DNA of 64,000 nucleotides from Paenarthrobacter sp. A20 (lineage in GTDB: Bacteria > Actinomycetota > Actinomycetes > Actinomycetales > Micrococcaceae), in assembly GCF_024168825.1 (NCBI RefSeq), contig NZ_JALJWH010000001.1, positions 2,170,001 to 2,234,000 of the forward strand, given 5' to 3'. Under the pieces are notes generated by a model that had not been told where the DNA came from, ran no database searches, and saw nothing but the letters and a program-made list of their open reading frames with translations. Shown here in pieces: positions 42,525-51,188 of this stretch (positions are counted from its first letter, which is position 1; every line of letters starts with the position of its first letter). The position numbers and the translations under genes were made by a program.

Positions 42525-44951
42525 ATGGTGACTTCAAATCTCCAACACCAGTCAGCTGACTCCGCCATCCACGCCCAGATCGCCGCCGAGCTCGGCGTCA
42601 AGGCCTGGCAAGTCAAGGCCGCGGTGGAACTGCTCGACGCCGGATCCACCGTCCCGTTCATCGCCCGCTACCGCAAGGAAGTTACCGGGACGCTCGATGA
42701 CACCCAGCTCCGCGACCTCGAAGAACGGCTCAGATACCTGCGTGAGCTGGAGGAACGTCGTAAGTCCGTGCTCGAGGCGATTGCCGCCCAAGGCAAGCTG
42801 ACTCCGGAACTGGAAGCCGCCGTCGTCGGCGCTGATACCAAGGCACGTCTGGAGGACATCTACCTCCCCTTCAAATCCAAGCGCCGCACCAAAGCCCAGA
42901 TCGCCCGTGAAGCCGGGCTGGAACCGCTGGCCGACGTCCTGCTCGCCAACCCGCAACTGGACCCGGCTGCTGAAGCCGCCAAGTACCTGAACGCCGAGCA
43001 CTCCATCGATGACGCCGCCATGGCGCTCGCAGGCGCCCGCGCCATCCTGGTGGAGCGTGTCGGGCAGGACGCCGACCTCGCCGAGGACCTCCGCGAACGC
43101 CTTTGGAAGCAGGGACGCATGGTGTCCCGTGTCAAGAAGGGCATGGAGGCCGAGGGCCAGAAGTTCAAGGACTACTTCGAGTTCACGCAGGTGCCCTCCG
43201 GCATGCCGTCGCACCGCGTGCTCGCGCTGTTGCGTGGTGAAAAGGACGGTGTCCTGGAGTTGGATCTCGCCGAGGCGGACCCGGCCGACGACGACGCCCT
43301 GGCCGCCGCCCGCGGGAAGTACGAGAACGCTGTGGCCAAGTGCCTCGGGGTCGCCAACCAGGGGCGGCCCGCCGATACCTGGCTGACGCAGACGGCCCAG
43401 CTTGCCTGGCGGGGACGCATCCTGGACCGCCTCACCACCGACCTTCGCGGACGTATGTTCGCCGACGCCGAAGATGAAGCTGTGCGCGTTTTCGCCGCCA
43501 ATCTGCGCGATGTCCTGCTGGCCGCTCCTGCGGGCAACCGCTCCACGCTCGGCCTGGACCCGGGGCTCAGGACAGGTGTGAAGGTGGCCGTCGTGGATGG
43601 CACTGGCAAGGTGGTCACCACGGACACCATCTACCCGCACGCCCCTGCGAAAAAGTGGGACGAGGCGTTGGCCACCCTCGGCCGGCTCGCCAAGCAGTAC
43701 AACGTGGAACTCGTCGCCATCGGCAACGGAACGGCTTCCCGCGAGACGGACAAGCTGGCCACGGAACTCATCAAGTCCCTCGAAGCTGCCGGATCCAAGG
43801 GGATCCAGAAGCTGGTTGTTTCGGAGGCCGGGGCCTCCGTGTACTCCGCTTCGGCACTGGCAGCTTCTGAACTTCCGGGCATGGATGTCTCGCTGCGAGG
43901 TGCCGTGTCCATCGCCCGCCGCCTGCAGGATCCGCTGGCGGAACTGGTCAAGATCGAACCGAAGTCCATCGGTGTGGGTCAGTACCAGCACGACGTCACG
44001 GCCGCGAAGCTGGACCGTTCACTGGATGCCGTGGTGGAAGACTGCGTGAACGCCGTGGGTGTGGACGTCAACACGGCCTCGCCCGCACTGCTAAGCCGGG
44101 TGGCCGGCGTAGGGCCATTGCTCAGCGAGAACATCGTGGCCTACCGGAATGAGAATGGGCCTTTCGCCAAGCGCAGCGACCTCAAGAAGGTCCCGCGCTT
44201 GGGTGCGAAGGCCTTTGAACAGTGCGCCGGCTTCCTTCGGATCACCGGGGGAGCCGAACCCTTGGATGCCTCCAGCGTGCACCCGGAAGCGTACTCCGTG
44301 GCCCGCAAGATCCTGGTCGCAGCCGGAGGTGGACCCGCTACGTCCCTGGATCCGCAGGCGTTCGTCGATGGCACTTTCGGCCTGCCCACGGTCAAGGACA
44401 TCATGTCCGAACTGGAGAAACCTGGCCGCGATCCGCGTCCGGCTTTCAAGGCGGCGTCGTTCTCGGAGGGCATCGAGAAGATTTCCGACCTCAAGCCCGG
44501 CATGATCCTCGAGGGAACCGTCACCAACGTGGCCGCATTCGGGGCCTTCGTGGACGTCGGAGTCCACCAGGACGGCCTTGTCCATGTGTCGGCGCTGTCC
44601 AACAAGTTCGTTTCCGATCCGCGTGAAATCGTGAAGTCCGGTCAGGTGGTCCGGGTCAAGGTCCTTGAGGCAGACCCTGAGCGTAAGCGCATCTCCTTGA
44701 CGTTGAGGCTCGACGACGAACCCGGCACCGCGGGCGGCCGCGGCTCCGGTGGACGTGCTTCGGGTGGACGGGATTCCGGAGACAGGAATTCGGGTGGTCA
44801 GCGTGCCGGCCAGCCTGGCCAAGGGGCGCCGCGGCAGGGCCAGGGCGATCGTCGTCAGGGCGGCGCGCGGCCAGGCAAGCCCCAGCAGGCTCCGGAGCCC
44901 GCGAACACCGCCATGGCTGAAGCTCTGCGCCGGGCCGGTCTCGGCAAGTAA
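42525..44951 (+). CDS. tex: Tex-family RNA-binding protein
   Basis: An 808-aa transcription-accessory protein. N-terminal helical Tex region (WQVKAAVELLDAGSTVPFIARYRK in two parts), YqgF-like RNase H fold domain (LGLDPGLRTGVKVAVVDGTG), helix-hairpin-helix region (NTASPALLSRVAGVGPLLSENI) and a C-terminal S1 domain (GMILEGTVTNVAAFGAFVDVG, then HQDGLVHVS). A Gly/Arg/Gln-rich tail of about 70 residues after S1 is longer than in many homologs and probably adds nucleic-acid binding. GAGG 9 bases ahead supports ATG 42525; GTG 42510 is the alternative. Confidence 0.95.
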   Translation: MVTSNLQHQSADSAIHAQIAAELGVKAWQVKAAVELLDAGSTVPFIARYRKEVTGTLDDTQLRDLEERLRYLRELEERRKSVLEAIAAQGKLTPELEAAVVGADTKARLEDIYLPFKSKRRTKAQIAREAGLEPLADVLLANPQLDPAAEAAKYLNAEHSIDDAAMALAGARAILVERVGQDADLAEDLRERLWKQGRMVSRVKKGMEAEGQKFKDYFEFTQVPSGMPSHRVLALLRGEKDGVLELDLAEADPADDDALAAARGKYENAVAKCLGVANQGRPADTWLTQTAQLAWRGRILDRLTTDLRGRMFADAEDEAVRVFAANLRDVLLAAPAGNRSTLGLDPGLRTGVKVAVVDGTGKVVTTDTIYPHAPAKKWDEALATLGRLAKQYNVELVAIGNGTASRETDKLATELIKSLEAAGSKGIQKLVVSEAGASVYSASALAASELPGMDVSLRGAVSIARRLQDPLAELVKIEPKSIGVGQYQHDVTAAKLDRSLDAVVEDCVNAVGVDVNTASPALLSRVAGVGPLLSENIVAYRNENGPFAKRSDLKKVPRLGAKAFEQCAGFLRITGGAEPLDASSVHPEAYSVARKILVAAGGGPATSLDPQAFVDGTFGLPTVKDIMSELEKPGRDPRPAFKAASFSEGIEKISDLKPGMILEGTVTNVAAFGAFVDVGVHQDGLVHVSALSNKFVSDPREIVKSGQVVRVKVLEADPERKRISLTLRLDDEPGTAGGRGSGGRASGGRDSGDRNSGGQRAGQPGQGAPRQGQGDRRQGGARPGKPQQAPEPANTAMAEALRRAGLGK

Positions 44952-44954
44952 CTC

Positions 44955-45974
44955 CTACAGGCCCGCCGTCCTGGCTTCCCACGCCACTGCCTCCGAGGGC
45001 TGCAGCGCCGTGGGAAGCCAGCGGCCGATGCGCTGGAAAGCCTCGCGCCGGATGGGTTCGGGGGACAGGAAGATGTCGTGGAACGCGTTCGGCAGCCGGC
45101 TCACGGTGACAGTGTCCGCCAAGGACAGCGAACGGTGGGCGACGGCGTCGACATTCAGCGCGACGTCGGCTGTGAGGGCGTCGGCTGACCATTTCGGTTG
45201 CAGGTAGCTCTTGTCCGAGAGCATGACGAGCACCGGTACGTCGATGCCAAGGCCGGCCGCAACGGTGGCCTGCCCGCGGAACACGGCGTCAAGGAATGCA
45301 GGCGTAACAGGGAAGCCCCGGTCCGGCCGCCAGTCAAGGTTGTACTCCCATTCGCCGTCGAGCGTAGCTGATACGGCACGGGTGTAGATGCCCGGATCCA
45401 CCGGCGGCAGGGGTGCCAGCGGGTGGAGCTTTGCGTGGAGCCCCACCAGGGGTGCAATCGCGCGCCTGCCGAGTTCAGTGGCCTGAAATTCCAGCCAGGG
45501 GCTATTGAGGATCAGGGCCGACGCCACGCCAGGGTGGCGGGATGCCCACAGGCTGAGCGTGAGCCCACCGGTGGAGTGGCCCAGCAGAATGAGTGGGCGG
45601 TCCTCGCCAGGAACACCGGAGCGGCCCATGGCTGACAGGGCGGCCGCGATGTCGGCGTCGTAGTCGGCCAGGTTGGTGACAAAACCCGGAACGAGTCCCG
45701 GCGCCAGGCTGCGGCCGTAGTTGTGCAGATCCAGGGCGTGGAAGCGTGCACCGGCCCGGTGCCAGAATTCGGCGACGTGGCGCTGGAAGAAGTAGTCGGA
45801 CCAGCCGTGCACGTACAGGACATCTGCGTCGAGGCCAACGCCTTCCGGGGCATCCAACCATTGCGGGCCGGAGCCGAGATACCGGACCAGGGTGGCGACA
45901 GCACCGCCGTCGAGGTTCAGCGTCTGCTGCTCAAAGCCTGCGCCAAGAATGTCCGGGCTCCACGGCTGCGTCAT
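44955..45974 (-). CDS. Alpha/beta hydrolase (lysophospholipase-like)
   Basis: A 339-aa hydrolase. Nucleophile elbow LLGHSTGGLTLSLWA with the active Ser, oxyanion region VLYVHGWSDYFFQ, and a late His in RLPNAFHDIFLS as the likely catalytic base. It belongs to the serine aminopeptidase/monoglyceride lipase-like group; substrate unknown. No signal peptide. ATG 45974 overlaps the upstream DUF1622 stop by 4 bases. It ends 3 bases from the tex stop. Confidence 0.87.
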   Translation of the reverse strand: MTQPWSPDILGAGFEQQTLNLDGGAVATLVRYLGSGPQWLDAPEGVGLDADVLYVHGWSDYFFQRHVAEFWHRAGARFHALDLHNYGRSLAPGLVPGFVTNLADYDADIAAALSAMGRSGVPGEDRPLILLGHSTGGLTLSLWASRHPGVASALILNSPWLEFQATELGRRAIAPLVGLHAKLHPLAPLPPVDPGIYTRAVSATLDGEWEYNLDWRPDRGFPVTPAFLDAVFRGQATVAAGLGIDVPVLVMLSDKSYLQPKWSADALTADVALNVDAVAHRSLSLADTVTVSRLPNAFHDIFLSPEPIRREAFQRIGRWLPTALQPSEAVAWEARTAGL

Positions 45975-46333
45975 GCGTCCTTTTCCTTCTGCCACGGCCA
46001 GCGGCCCGTGATTTCCAATTCAAGGGAGAAGCTAAGGAACGTCCGGATCAGCACGATAATTGCCAGGACACCGACGCTTTCGAACGTTGGAGTCACCGCG
46101 ACCGTGCGGATGATGTCGGCGGCCACCAGGAGCTCAAGGCCCAGGAGGATGGACCTGCCCAGCAGTTGCCGGTACGAGCGGTACGGGGAGAACGGCGTGA
46201 GCCCGCGAGCCCGTTTCGGTTGGTAGCCACGCAGGGCCAGGGGGACGGATACCAGGGCGCCGATCACCATGACTGCCACCCCGACGGCGTCCATGTACCG
46301 GCCGACTTCTTCGATGACGTGCTGGAAATCCAT
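45971..46333 (-). CDS. DUF1622 membrane protein
   Basis: A 120-aa protein with two or three hydrophobic segments (about 14-34, 62-80, 84-104). SYRQLLGRSILLGLELLVAADIIRTV followed by VLAIIVLIRTFLSFSLELEITGRWPW (each a hallmark in part) matches DUF1622. Function unknown. TATGGAGGAGG precedes the ATG. Co-transcribed with the hydrolase. Confidence 0.9.
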   Translation of the reverse strand: MDFQHVIEEVGRYMDAVGVAVMVIGALVSVPLALRGYQPKRARGLTPFSPYRSYRQLLGRSILLGLELLVAADIIRTVAVTPTFESVGVLAIIVLIRTFLSFSLELEITGRWPWQKEKDA

Positions 46334-46380
46334 GGCCCTCCTCCATAGCTGCGTGCCTCCACCGTCTCACACAACAAATA

Positions 46381-46432
46381 GCGACGGCGGCAGCCAGGTT
46401 CCGTTGAAACGGAACCTGGCTGCCGCCGTCGC
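46381..46432 (-). terminator. Very long terminator hairpin
   Basis: Perfect 24-bp arms beginning GCGACGGCGGCAGCCAGG on one side and ending CCTGGCTGCCGCCGTCGC on the other, around a TGAA loop. On the minus strand TATTTGTTG follows. It lies 20 bases beyond the end of the 46452 gene. Confidence 0.85.
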
Positions 46433-46451
46433 GCGTTGTTCGAACGTTCCG

Positions 46452-47366
46452 CTACTCCGCGGGCGCCGGGACCGGGAAGAACACCCGGGGGTCCTGCAGC
46501 AGTGCGGGGTAGTCGAAATCGGAGCGCTTGATCACGTTGGTGACCTCGAAGTTGCGGGCGAACCGGCCATCGACCGTGATGGGTCGGCCTTGGATGAGCC
46601 CGACAGCGAAGGTTTGCCCGCCGTCGAACGGGACAGCGAGCTCAGTCTTGCCGGGCAGGGTGTTGAAGGCCTGCTCCTGTGCCTGGCGTTTCCGGGTCGG
46701 CTTCTTCTCGCGCTGCGCGACGGGGCGCTTCTTGGGGGCGCCGACGTGCCGGCGGGATTTCTCCTCTGCGTACACAAACTGGTACTCATCAGGGTCTGCG
46801 GCCGGGATGGCCTTGGACTTGCCGTGCGGGGGCATGCTGACCGTGGTGAGCTGCTCCGGGCGGAGGTCCTCCACGTTGGCGCGGAGGATCAACAGGGCGT
46901 CTTCCTCCGGATCTTCGGGGTGGAACTCGTGCTTGGGTTCCGGCCAGATGTACTCGAGCTTTTCCTCGGCGCCGGGGAAAACATCGGCGTAGAACTTGGG
47001 GTCCTTGCCGAGCAGCTTGGAGCGGTGGCTGAGGTGCAGGTCCTCGTGTCCGAGCCATGGCGGCATGATGATCCGGGATGCGTAGTCAGGGTGTGCCGCC
47101 TGAGGCGCGAACTCCGCGATGTTGTCCCGCGTGTTGTCCGGGTGGCCGCGTTCCATCCACTCGTCGGCCATCGCGAGGCCATAGAGGGTCAGCGCCGGGA
47201 CGTGGCCCATCCACATGCGGACGGCGGGGTGCTGCTGCCAACCGTACTCCGGGATCACCAACGCGCGGAGGACCTGGAGTGCTTCGACGCGCTGTTTGCC
47301 GAGCCTTGAAGTGTCGAGCGCCGCGGCACTCTCACGGAAATCGGCGAAAGGGAGGAAAGTCTGCAT
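46452..47366 (-). CDS. MSMEG_6728-like protein, DNA glycosylase-related N-terminus
   Basis: A 304-aa protein. The N-terminal 120 residues (MQTFLPFADFRESAAALD, RLGKQRVEALQVLRAL, WQQHPAVRMWMGHVPALTLYG) match a conserved actinobacterial family distantly related to pyrimidine-dimer DNA glycosylases. The middle is acidic, then a Lys/Arg-rich stretch (KKRPVAQREKKPTRKRQAQ) suggests nucleic-acid binding. I chose ATG 47366; the 18 codons before it run toward the divergent gene. Function not established. Confidence 0.75.
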   Translation of the reverse strand: MQTFLPFADFRESAAALDTSRLGKQRVEALQVLRALVIPEYGWQQHPAVRMWMGHVPALTLYGLAMADEWMERGHPDNTRDNIAEFAPQAAHPDYASRIIMPPWLGHEDLHLSHRSKLLGKDPKFYADVFPGAEEKLEYIWPEPKHEFHPEDPEEDALLILRANVEDLRPEQLTTVSMPPHGKSKAIPAADPDEYQFVYAEEKSRRHVGAPKKRPVAQREKKPTRKRQAQEQAFNTLPGKTELAVPFDGGQTFAVGLIQGRPITVDGRFARNFEVTNVIKRSDFDYPALLQDPRVFFPVPAPAE

Positions 47367-47449
47367 CCTTTCAGTTTGAGGGTGCCGGGCGTGAGAACCA
47401 AGTTGAGTGCTCCGGGACACGTGCCATTGATGGGGCCTAGAGTTGCAGG

Positions 47450-48481
47450 GTGGAAACTTTTGACGAGAAAACTGTCACCACGGCGCCCCCGGTTGCCGAA
47501 CTGCACCTGCACATCGAAGGGACTCTCCAGCCAGAGCTGATCTTTGCCCTGGCCGAACGAAACGGCATTGAACTGCCGTACGAAGACATCGAAGAACTCC
47601 GGGAAAAGTACGAGTTCACGGACCTGCAATCCTTCCTGGACCTCTATTACGCCAACATGGCCGTCCTGCAGACCGAGCAGGATTTCACGGACATGACCCG
47701 CGCCTACCTGAAGCGGGCCGCCGCCGGGGGAGTGCGCCACGCGGAAATCATGATGGACCCCCAAGCCCACGTATCCCGGGGTGTAGCGCTGGAGACCTGC
47801 GTCAATGGTGTAGCCAACGCGCTGGCGACCTCTGAAGAGGACTTTGGTGTTTCGACCCTCCTCATCGCCGCTTTCCTGCGTGACATGTCCGAGGAATCCG
47901 CCCTCGAAGTGTTGGACCAGCTCCTGGCCATGCACGCACCGATCGCGGGCATCGGGCTGGACTCCGCAGAGGTGGGCAATCCGCCGTCGAAATTTGAGCG
48001 ACTGTACCAGCGTGCCGGCGAGGCGGGCTTGCGGAGGATCGCCCACGCGGGCGAAGAGGGTCCGGCGTCGTACATCACCGAGGCGTTGGACGTGCTTCAC
48101 GTCGAGCGGATCGACCACGGCATCCGCTGCATGGAAGACACGGATGTCGTGCAGCGGCTCGTCGCCGAACAGGTGCCCCTCACAGTCTGTCCTCTCTCCA
48201 ACGTGCGGCTGCGCGCGGTGGACAAGCTGGCTGACCACCCGTTGCCGGAGATGCTGGCCATCGGTTTGAACGTCAGCGTGAACTCGGATGATCCCGCCTA
48301 CTTCGGTGGCTACGTGGATGACAACTTTGAGCAGTTGGCCAAGGTTTTGGAGTTCTCGGTTCCGGAGCAGGCCACGTTGGCGGCCAACTCCATCCGGTCC
48401 TCCTTTGCCAGTGACGCCCGGAAGTCGGTGCTGTTGGACGAGGTGACGGAGTGGGTCAAAGCCTCGGTGCCGCACCCCTAG
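47450..48481 (+). CDS. Adenine deaminase (adenosine deaminase superfamily)
   Basis: A 343-aa zinc enzyme releasing ammonia from adenine to give hypoxanthine. The metal ligands are ELHLHIEGTL (HxH), HAGEEGPA (His and the catalytic Glu), DHGIRC and NSDDPAYF. HIEGTLQPE and HAGEEGP are features of the adenine, not adenosine, deaminase subgroup, so free adenine is the likelier substrate. The start is GTG 47450. It is divergent from the 46452 gene across 83 bp. Confidence 0.88.
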   Translation: METFDEKTVTTAPPVAELHLHIEGTLQPELIFALAERNGIELPYEDIEELREKYEFTDLQSFLDLYYANMAVLQTEQDFTDMTRAYLKRAAAGGVRHAEIMMDPQAHVSRGVALETCVNGVANALATSEEDFGVSTLLIAAFLRDMSEESALEVLDQLLAMHAPIAGIGLDSAEVGNPPSKFERLYQRAGEAGLRRIAHAGEEGPASYITEALDVLHVERIDHGIRCMEDTDVVQRLVAEQVPLTVCPLSNVRLRAVDKLADHPLPEMLAIGLNVSVNSDDPAYFGGYVDDNFEQLAKVLEFSVPEQATLAANSIRSSFASDARKSVLLDEVTEWVKASVPHP

Positions 48482-48559
48482 AGGCCGACAGCCGAGACCG
48501 GTAAATCACTTGCGGCACCCGGGATGTCACACTCGGTCACGACACACGGTGTTTACCAT

Positions 48560-48599
48560 TTGCAGTCGTGGGAATTAACAATTCATTGGCAAACTGCAA
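48560..48599. promoter_or_regulatory. Inverted repeat upstream of the winged-helix/X25 gene
   Basis: TTGCAGT (48560-48566) and ACTGCAA (48593-48599) form perfect 7-bp arms; the flanks CCAT/TGG extend it with one missing base. A second palindrome GAATT-AAC-AATTC (48572-48584) lies between. The region is AT-rich and 28 bases before the start, so an operator is plausible. Confidence 0.45.
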
Positions 48600-48626
48600 T
48601 GGAGTATCCACCGTTGAAGGAGAAGC

Positions 48627-49460
48627 ATGGGCGCGAACACCGCCGAGAACACCAACCTTCGTCTGAAGGCCGTACTGGACATCCTCGCTGAAGGCGTGTG
48701 GTCCGAGACAACCCTCAACGCCGGCGAAGTCCTGGCCGAAGCGATCGTCCGCGTACCTTTCAATGACCACGAGGCTGAACTCCTCAGTGGCGGCATTCCC
48801 CGCGGCCACAAGACCCTCACTTCGGCGTCGGCCAAGCTGGTCAAGGCCGGCTGGCTGGTCAAGGGCCGCTCGGGCTGGACCATTCCGGACGACGGCCTGC
48901 GTGCGACGGTCGCCTTCCCGGACGTCTCCGCTTTCGGATCAGCGCTCGACGCCGGAACTCCGGTACCTGCCGACGTTCCCGTTCCGACGGCCCCGCCTGC
49001 GAAGCCCCAGGCTAAAAAGGCGGCGGCACCGAAGCGTGCGGTTTCGAAGAAGGCAGCTGAACCCAAGGCCGCGGCGGTGAAGGTCGCGCCGGCAGCAAAG
49101 AAGGCCACCACCCGCAAGGCGCCGGCCAAGACGAAGGCGGCTGCCGCCGTCGAGACCGTGCCGCAGCCCGGGGCTGTCGCGATTGCCGGTGACTTCAACA
49201 AGATCCTTGGAGCACCCGAGGACTGGGCCCCGCAGTACGACGAAGCCCAGATGGAATTCAATCCCTTGGTCCAGGTGTGGACGCTGACGGCTGAACTGCC
49301 CGCCGGCTTCTACACCTACAAGATCGCGCTGAACCGGTCGTGGGACGAGAACTACGGTGCGTTCGGTGCCCGCGATGGTGCCAACCACGAGTTGAACCAC
49401 GACGGCGGTCCGGTCACCATCACGTACAGCCACGTGACGCGGGACATTGTGATCGGCTAA
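48627..49460 (+). CDS. Winged-helix protein fused to a pullulanase X25-type domain
   Basis: A 277-aa three-part protein. Residues 8-90 resemble an Mrr N-terminal winged helix (LRLKAVLDILAEG, GGIPRGHKTLTSASAKLVKAGWLVKGRSGW). Residues 105-175 are a Lys/Ala/Pro-rich linker like histone H1 or DNA-compacting tails. Residues 180-277 match the X25/starch-binding fold of pullulanases (VAIAGDFNKILGAPEDWAPQ, YTYKIALNRSWDENYGAFG). No signal peptide, so it should be cytoplasmic and may bind DNA and a glucan or sugar nucleotide. AAGGAG precedes the ATG by 4 to 5 bases. Confidence 0.8.
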   Translation: MGANTAENTNLRLKAVLDILAEGVWSETTLNAGEVLAEAIVRVPFNDHEAELLSGGIPRGHKTLTSASAKLVKAGWLVKGRSGWTIPDDGLRATVAFPDVSAFGSALDAGTPVPADVPVPTAPPAKPQAKKAAAPKRAVSKKAAEPKAAAVKVAPAAKKATTRKAPAKTKAAAAVETVPQPGAVAIAGDFNKILGAPEDWAPQYDEAQMEFNPLVQVWTLTAELPAGFYTYKIALNRSWDENYGAFGARDGANHELNHDGGPVTITYSHVTRDIVIG

Positions 49461-49555
49461 GTCTTTTCGCCGGTTCGAAACCTGCCCTAGTTCGCTTTGC
49501 TCACCGTTGAACGGCGAGTGGGACGAACAAGGGCTGGTTTCGTTAAGGTGGGTCC

Positions 49556-49840
49556 ATGACTGACGAAACCGTTCGCCTCACGGCCCGCGTCACCGGCGTT
49601 GTCCAAGGTGTGGGTTTCCGCTATTGGACTGCCCGGAAAGCGGACGAGCTCGGCGTGAAAGGGACGGTCCGAAACAACCACGACGGCTCGGTGGAGCTGG
49701 TCGCCGAGGGAACTGTCTCCGATGTTGAGCACCTCGTGACATGGCTCCAGTCGTCGCTGGCCCCGGGCCGCGTGGCGGACGTTGACTTCAGGGTTTCCGA
49801 GGCCACAGGGGAGTTCGATACCTTCCGGATCGTGGATTAG
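49556..49840 (+). CDS. acyP: Acylphosphatase
   Basis: A 94-aa enzyme hydrolysing carboxyl-phosphate bonds. The signature VTGVVQGVGFRYWTARKA holds the catalytic Arg, and GTVRNNHDGSVELVAEG holds the catalytic Asn. Length and fold are standard. Its stop overlaps the convergent vapC stop by 4 bases. Confidence 0.95.
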   Translation: MTDETVRLTARVTGVVQGVGFRYWTARKADELGVKGTVRNNHDGSVELVAEGTVSDVEHLVTWLQSSLAPGRVADVDFRVSEATGEFDTFRIVD

Positions 49841-50238
49841 GAGCCGCCGGGGCCCGGTGACGCAGTCATGAGTCCGGATTCCTTGGCAGCCAGGAGCAGT
49901 TCCTGGTCATACGCCACCATGGAGTCCACTTGCAATCTGATGGCTGTTGCCAGATGAATTGCGTCTGCGCTACGAAGTTGCCCGGGCAGCGCCGAGGCAA
50001 ACATCAAATCCGTGCGGGTGACATCTACAAGGTTGAGGCCGGCAAGAACATCGTTGACTGAATCAAAGGGCAGGCTGCGGCGGCGTGCTGCGCAGTGAAG
50101 CTCGGTATAGAGGAGCATCGACGTCACCAAGTGGCCTCCCGCGACCCGGACTCCTTGGAGATGGGCGGCCAGGGCTTCGGATTCGTTTTCTTCCACAACA
50201 AGCTTCAGAATCGCGGATGTGTCCGCGTAGACGATCAC
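49837..50238 (-). CDS. vapC: VapC-type PIN-domain toxin ribonuclease
   Basis: A 133-aa PIN-domain protein with the acidic set at expected places: Asp6 (YADTSAILKLV), Glu in the LLYTELHCA helix, Asp in LRSADAIHLATA and a late Asp in VAYDQELL. As a toxin it would cut RNA with Mg. It overlaps the antitoxin gene by 4 bases in the normal antitoxin-first order. Confidence 0.9.
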   Translation of the reverse strand: MIVYADTSAILKLVVEENESEALAAHLQGVRVAGGHLVTSMLLYTELHCAARRRSLPFDSVNDVLAGLNLVDVTRTDLMFASALPGQLRSADAIHLATAIRLQVDSMVAYDQELLLAAKESGLMTASPGPGGS

Positions 50239-50501
50239 CGATCCCCGCGCAGATCAGACAGGATCCCGGTTGTAGTCATGTCGCTGCTGACGCGGGGCAG
50301 GGTGCGGAAGTCCACAGGTGAAGGACTGGCTGGTCGGACACTACCGGCTTGGAGCAGCCGCTCAAAGGGTGAAGCCGACGGGGGAATGAGGGTGGCTGCC
50401 ACCTCGCCATTGTTGGTGACGTCGATAACTTCGCCATTCCTGACGCGTTCCAGAATCTTACTGCTCTGGTTGCGCAGTTCCCGGTGCGGAATAGTTGTCA
50501 T
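50235..50501 (-). CDS. Phd/YefM-type antitoxin
   Basis: An 88-aa antitoxin. TTIPHRELRNQSSKILERVRNGEVIDVTNNGEVAATLIPP (in parts) is the DNA-binding Phd/YefM N-terminal domain; the C-terminal part (VDFRTLPRVSSD) would wrap the toxin. GGAGG 6 bases ahead supports the second ATG (50501). It is divergent from the TetR gene. Confidence 0.88.
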   Translation of the reverse strand: MTTIPHRELRNQSSKILERVRNGEVIDVTNNGEVAATLIPPSASPFERLLQAGSVRPASPSPVDFRTLPRVSSDMTTTGILSDLRGDR

Positions 50502-50562
50502 CATCACCCTCCGTAGCAATCGTAGCACTGTGCTCAATAGCCGGAGGGCTGGCTTAAAATAT

Positions 50563-50576
50563 ATAGACTGGTCTAT
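50563..50576. promoter_or_regulatory. LmrA/QdoR-like operator in front of the TetR gene
   Basis: ATAGAC-TG-GTCTAT is a 14-bp palindrome; its reverse complement contains TAGACCAGTCTA, the box bound by Bacillus LmrA and QdoR. It ends 9 bases before the TetR ATG. Confidence 0.75.
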
Positions 50577-50585
50577 TATTCAGGC

Positions 50586-51188
50586 ATGGCTTCCTCATAC
50601 CCCAAAGGACTCGCAACCCGGCAGCGCTTGGTCGACTCCATGCTCGCCCTCATCCAGCTTCACGGCTATCACGGAACGGGGCTCAACACAGTGCTGGCGC
50701 GATCCGGGGCCCCAAAAGGCTCCTTGTACTTTCATTTCCCGGAAGGAAAAACCGAACTCGGGATCGCCGCTGTGGCTCTGGCGGGCGATCAATTCGCTGA
50801 GCTGATCGGCAGGGCGACCACCACGGCTTCCTCGCCCAACGCCGTGGTCGACACCCTGGTCGCCGAACTCAAGGGCATTCTGGAAGCAAGCGACTATCAA
50901 GCCGGTTGTCCGGTCTCGTCCGTTGCCTTGGACACAGGGTCTGGGAACGAGCCGCTCAGGGAGGCATGCGGCCAGGTCTATGACGCCTGGGTCAGCGCAG
51001 TGGCCAGCTATCTGGCGACGTTCGGGCTCGGGAAAGAGCAGGCGCAGCCTGTGGCGACATCGATGATCTGCCTGGTGGAGGGCGCCCTCATTCTGTCCCG
51101 CGCCCACAAGTCCACCCAGCCCCTGGACGCTGCTGCCGGGACGCTCAAAATGCTGATGACAGCAGTTCACAGCGAGGCCAGCGTATGA
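50586..51188 (+). CDS. TetR-family regulator, LmrA/YxaF type
   Basis: A 200-aa repressor. HTH at about 27-48 (LNTVLARSGAPKGSLYFHFPEGKTEL) with the SLYFHFP recognition helix; the C-terminal domain contains DYQAGCPVSSVALDTG, typical of the LmrA/YxaF subgroup. The palindrome just upstream matches that subgroup's operator, so it probably represses itself and the downstream oxidoreductase gene, with which it overlaps by 4 bases. Confidence 0.92.
   Translation: MASSYPKGLATRQRLVDSMLALIQLHGYHGTGLNTVLARSGAPKGSLYFHFPEGKTELGIAAVALAGDQFAELIGRATTTASSPNAVVDTLVAELKGILEASDYQAGCPVSSVALDTGSGNEPLREACGQVYDAWVSAVASYLATFGLGKEQAQPVATSMICLVEGALILSRAHKSTQPLDAAAGTLKMLMTAVHSEASV

Noticed and set aside
48482..48626. 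Possible tRNA or riboswitch in the AT-rich spacer
   Set aside because: The stems are short inverted repeats typical of operators and no cloverleaf or known aptamer pattern is seen.
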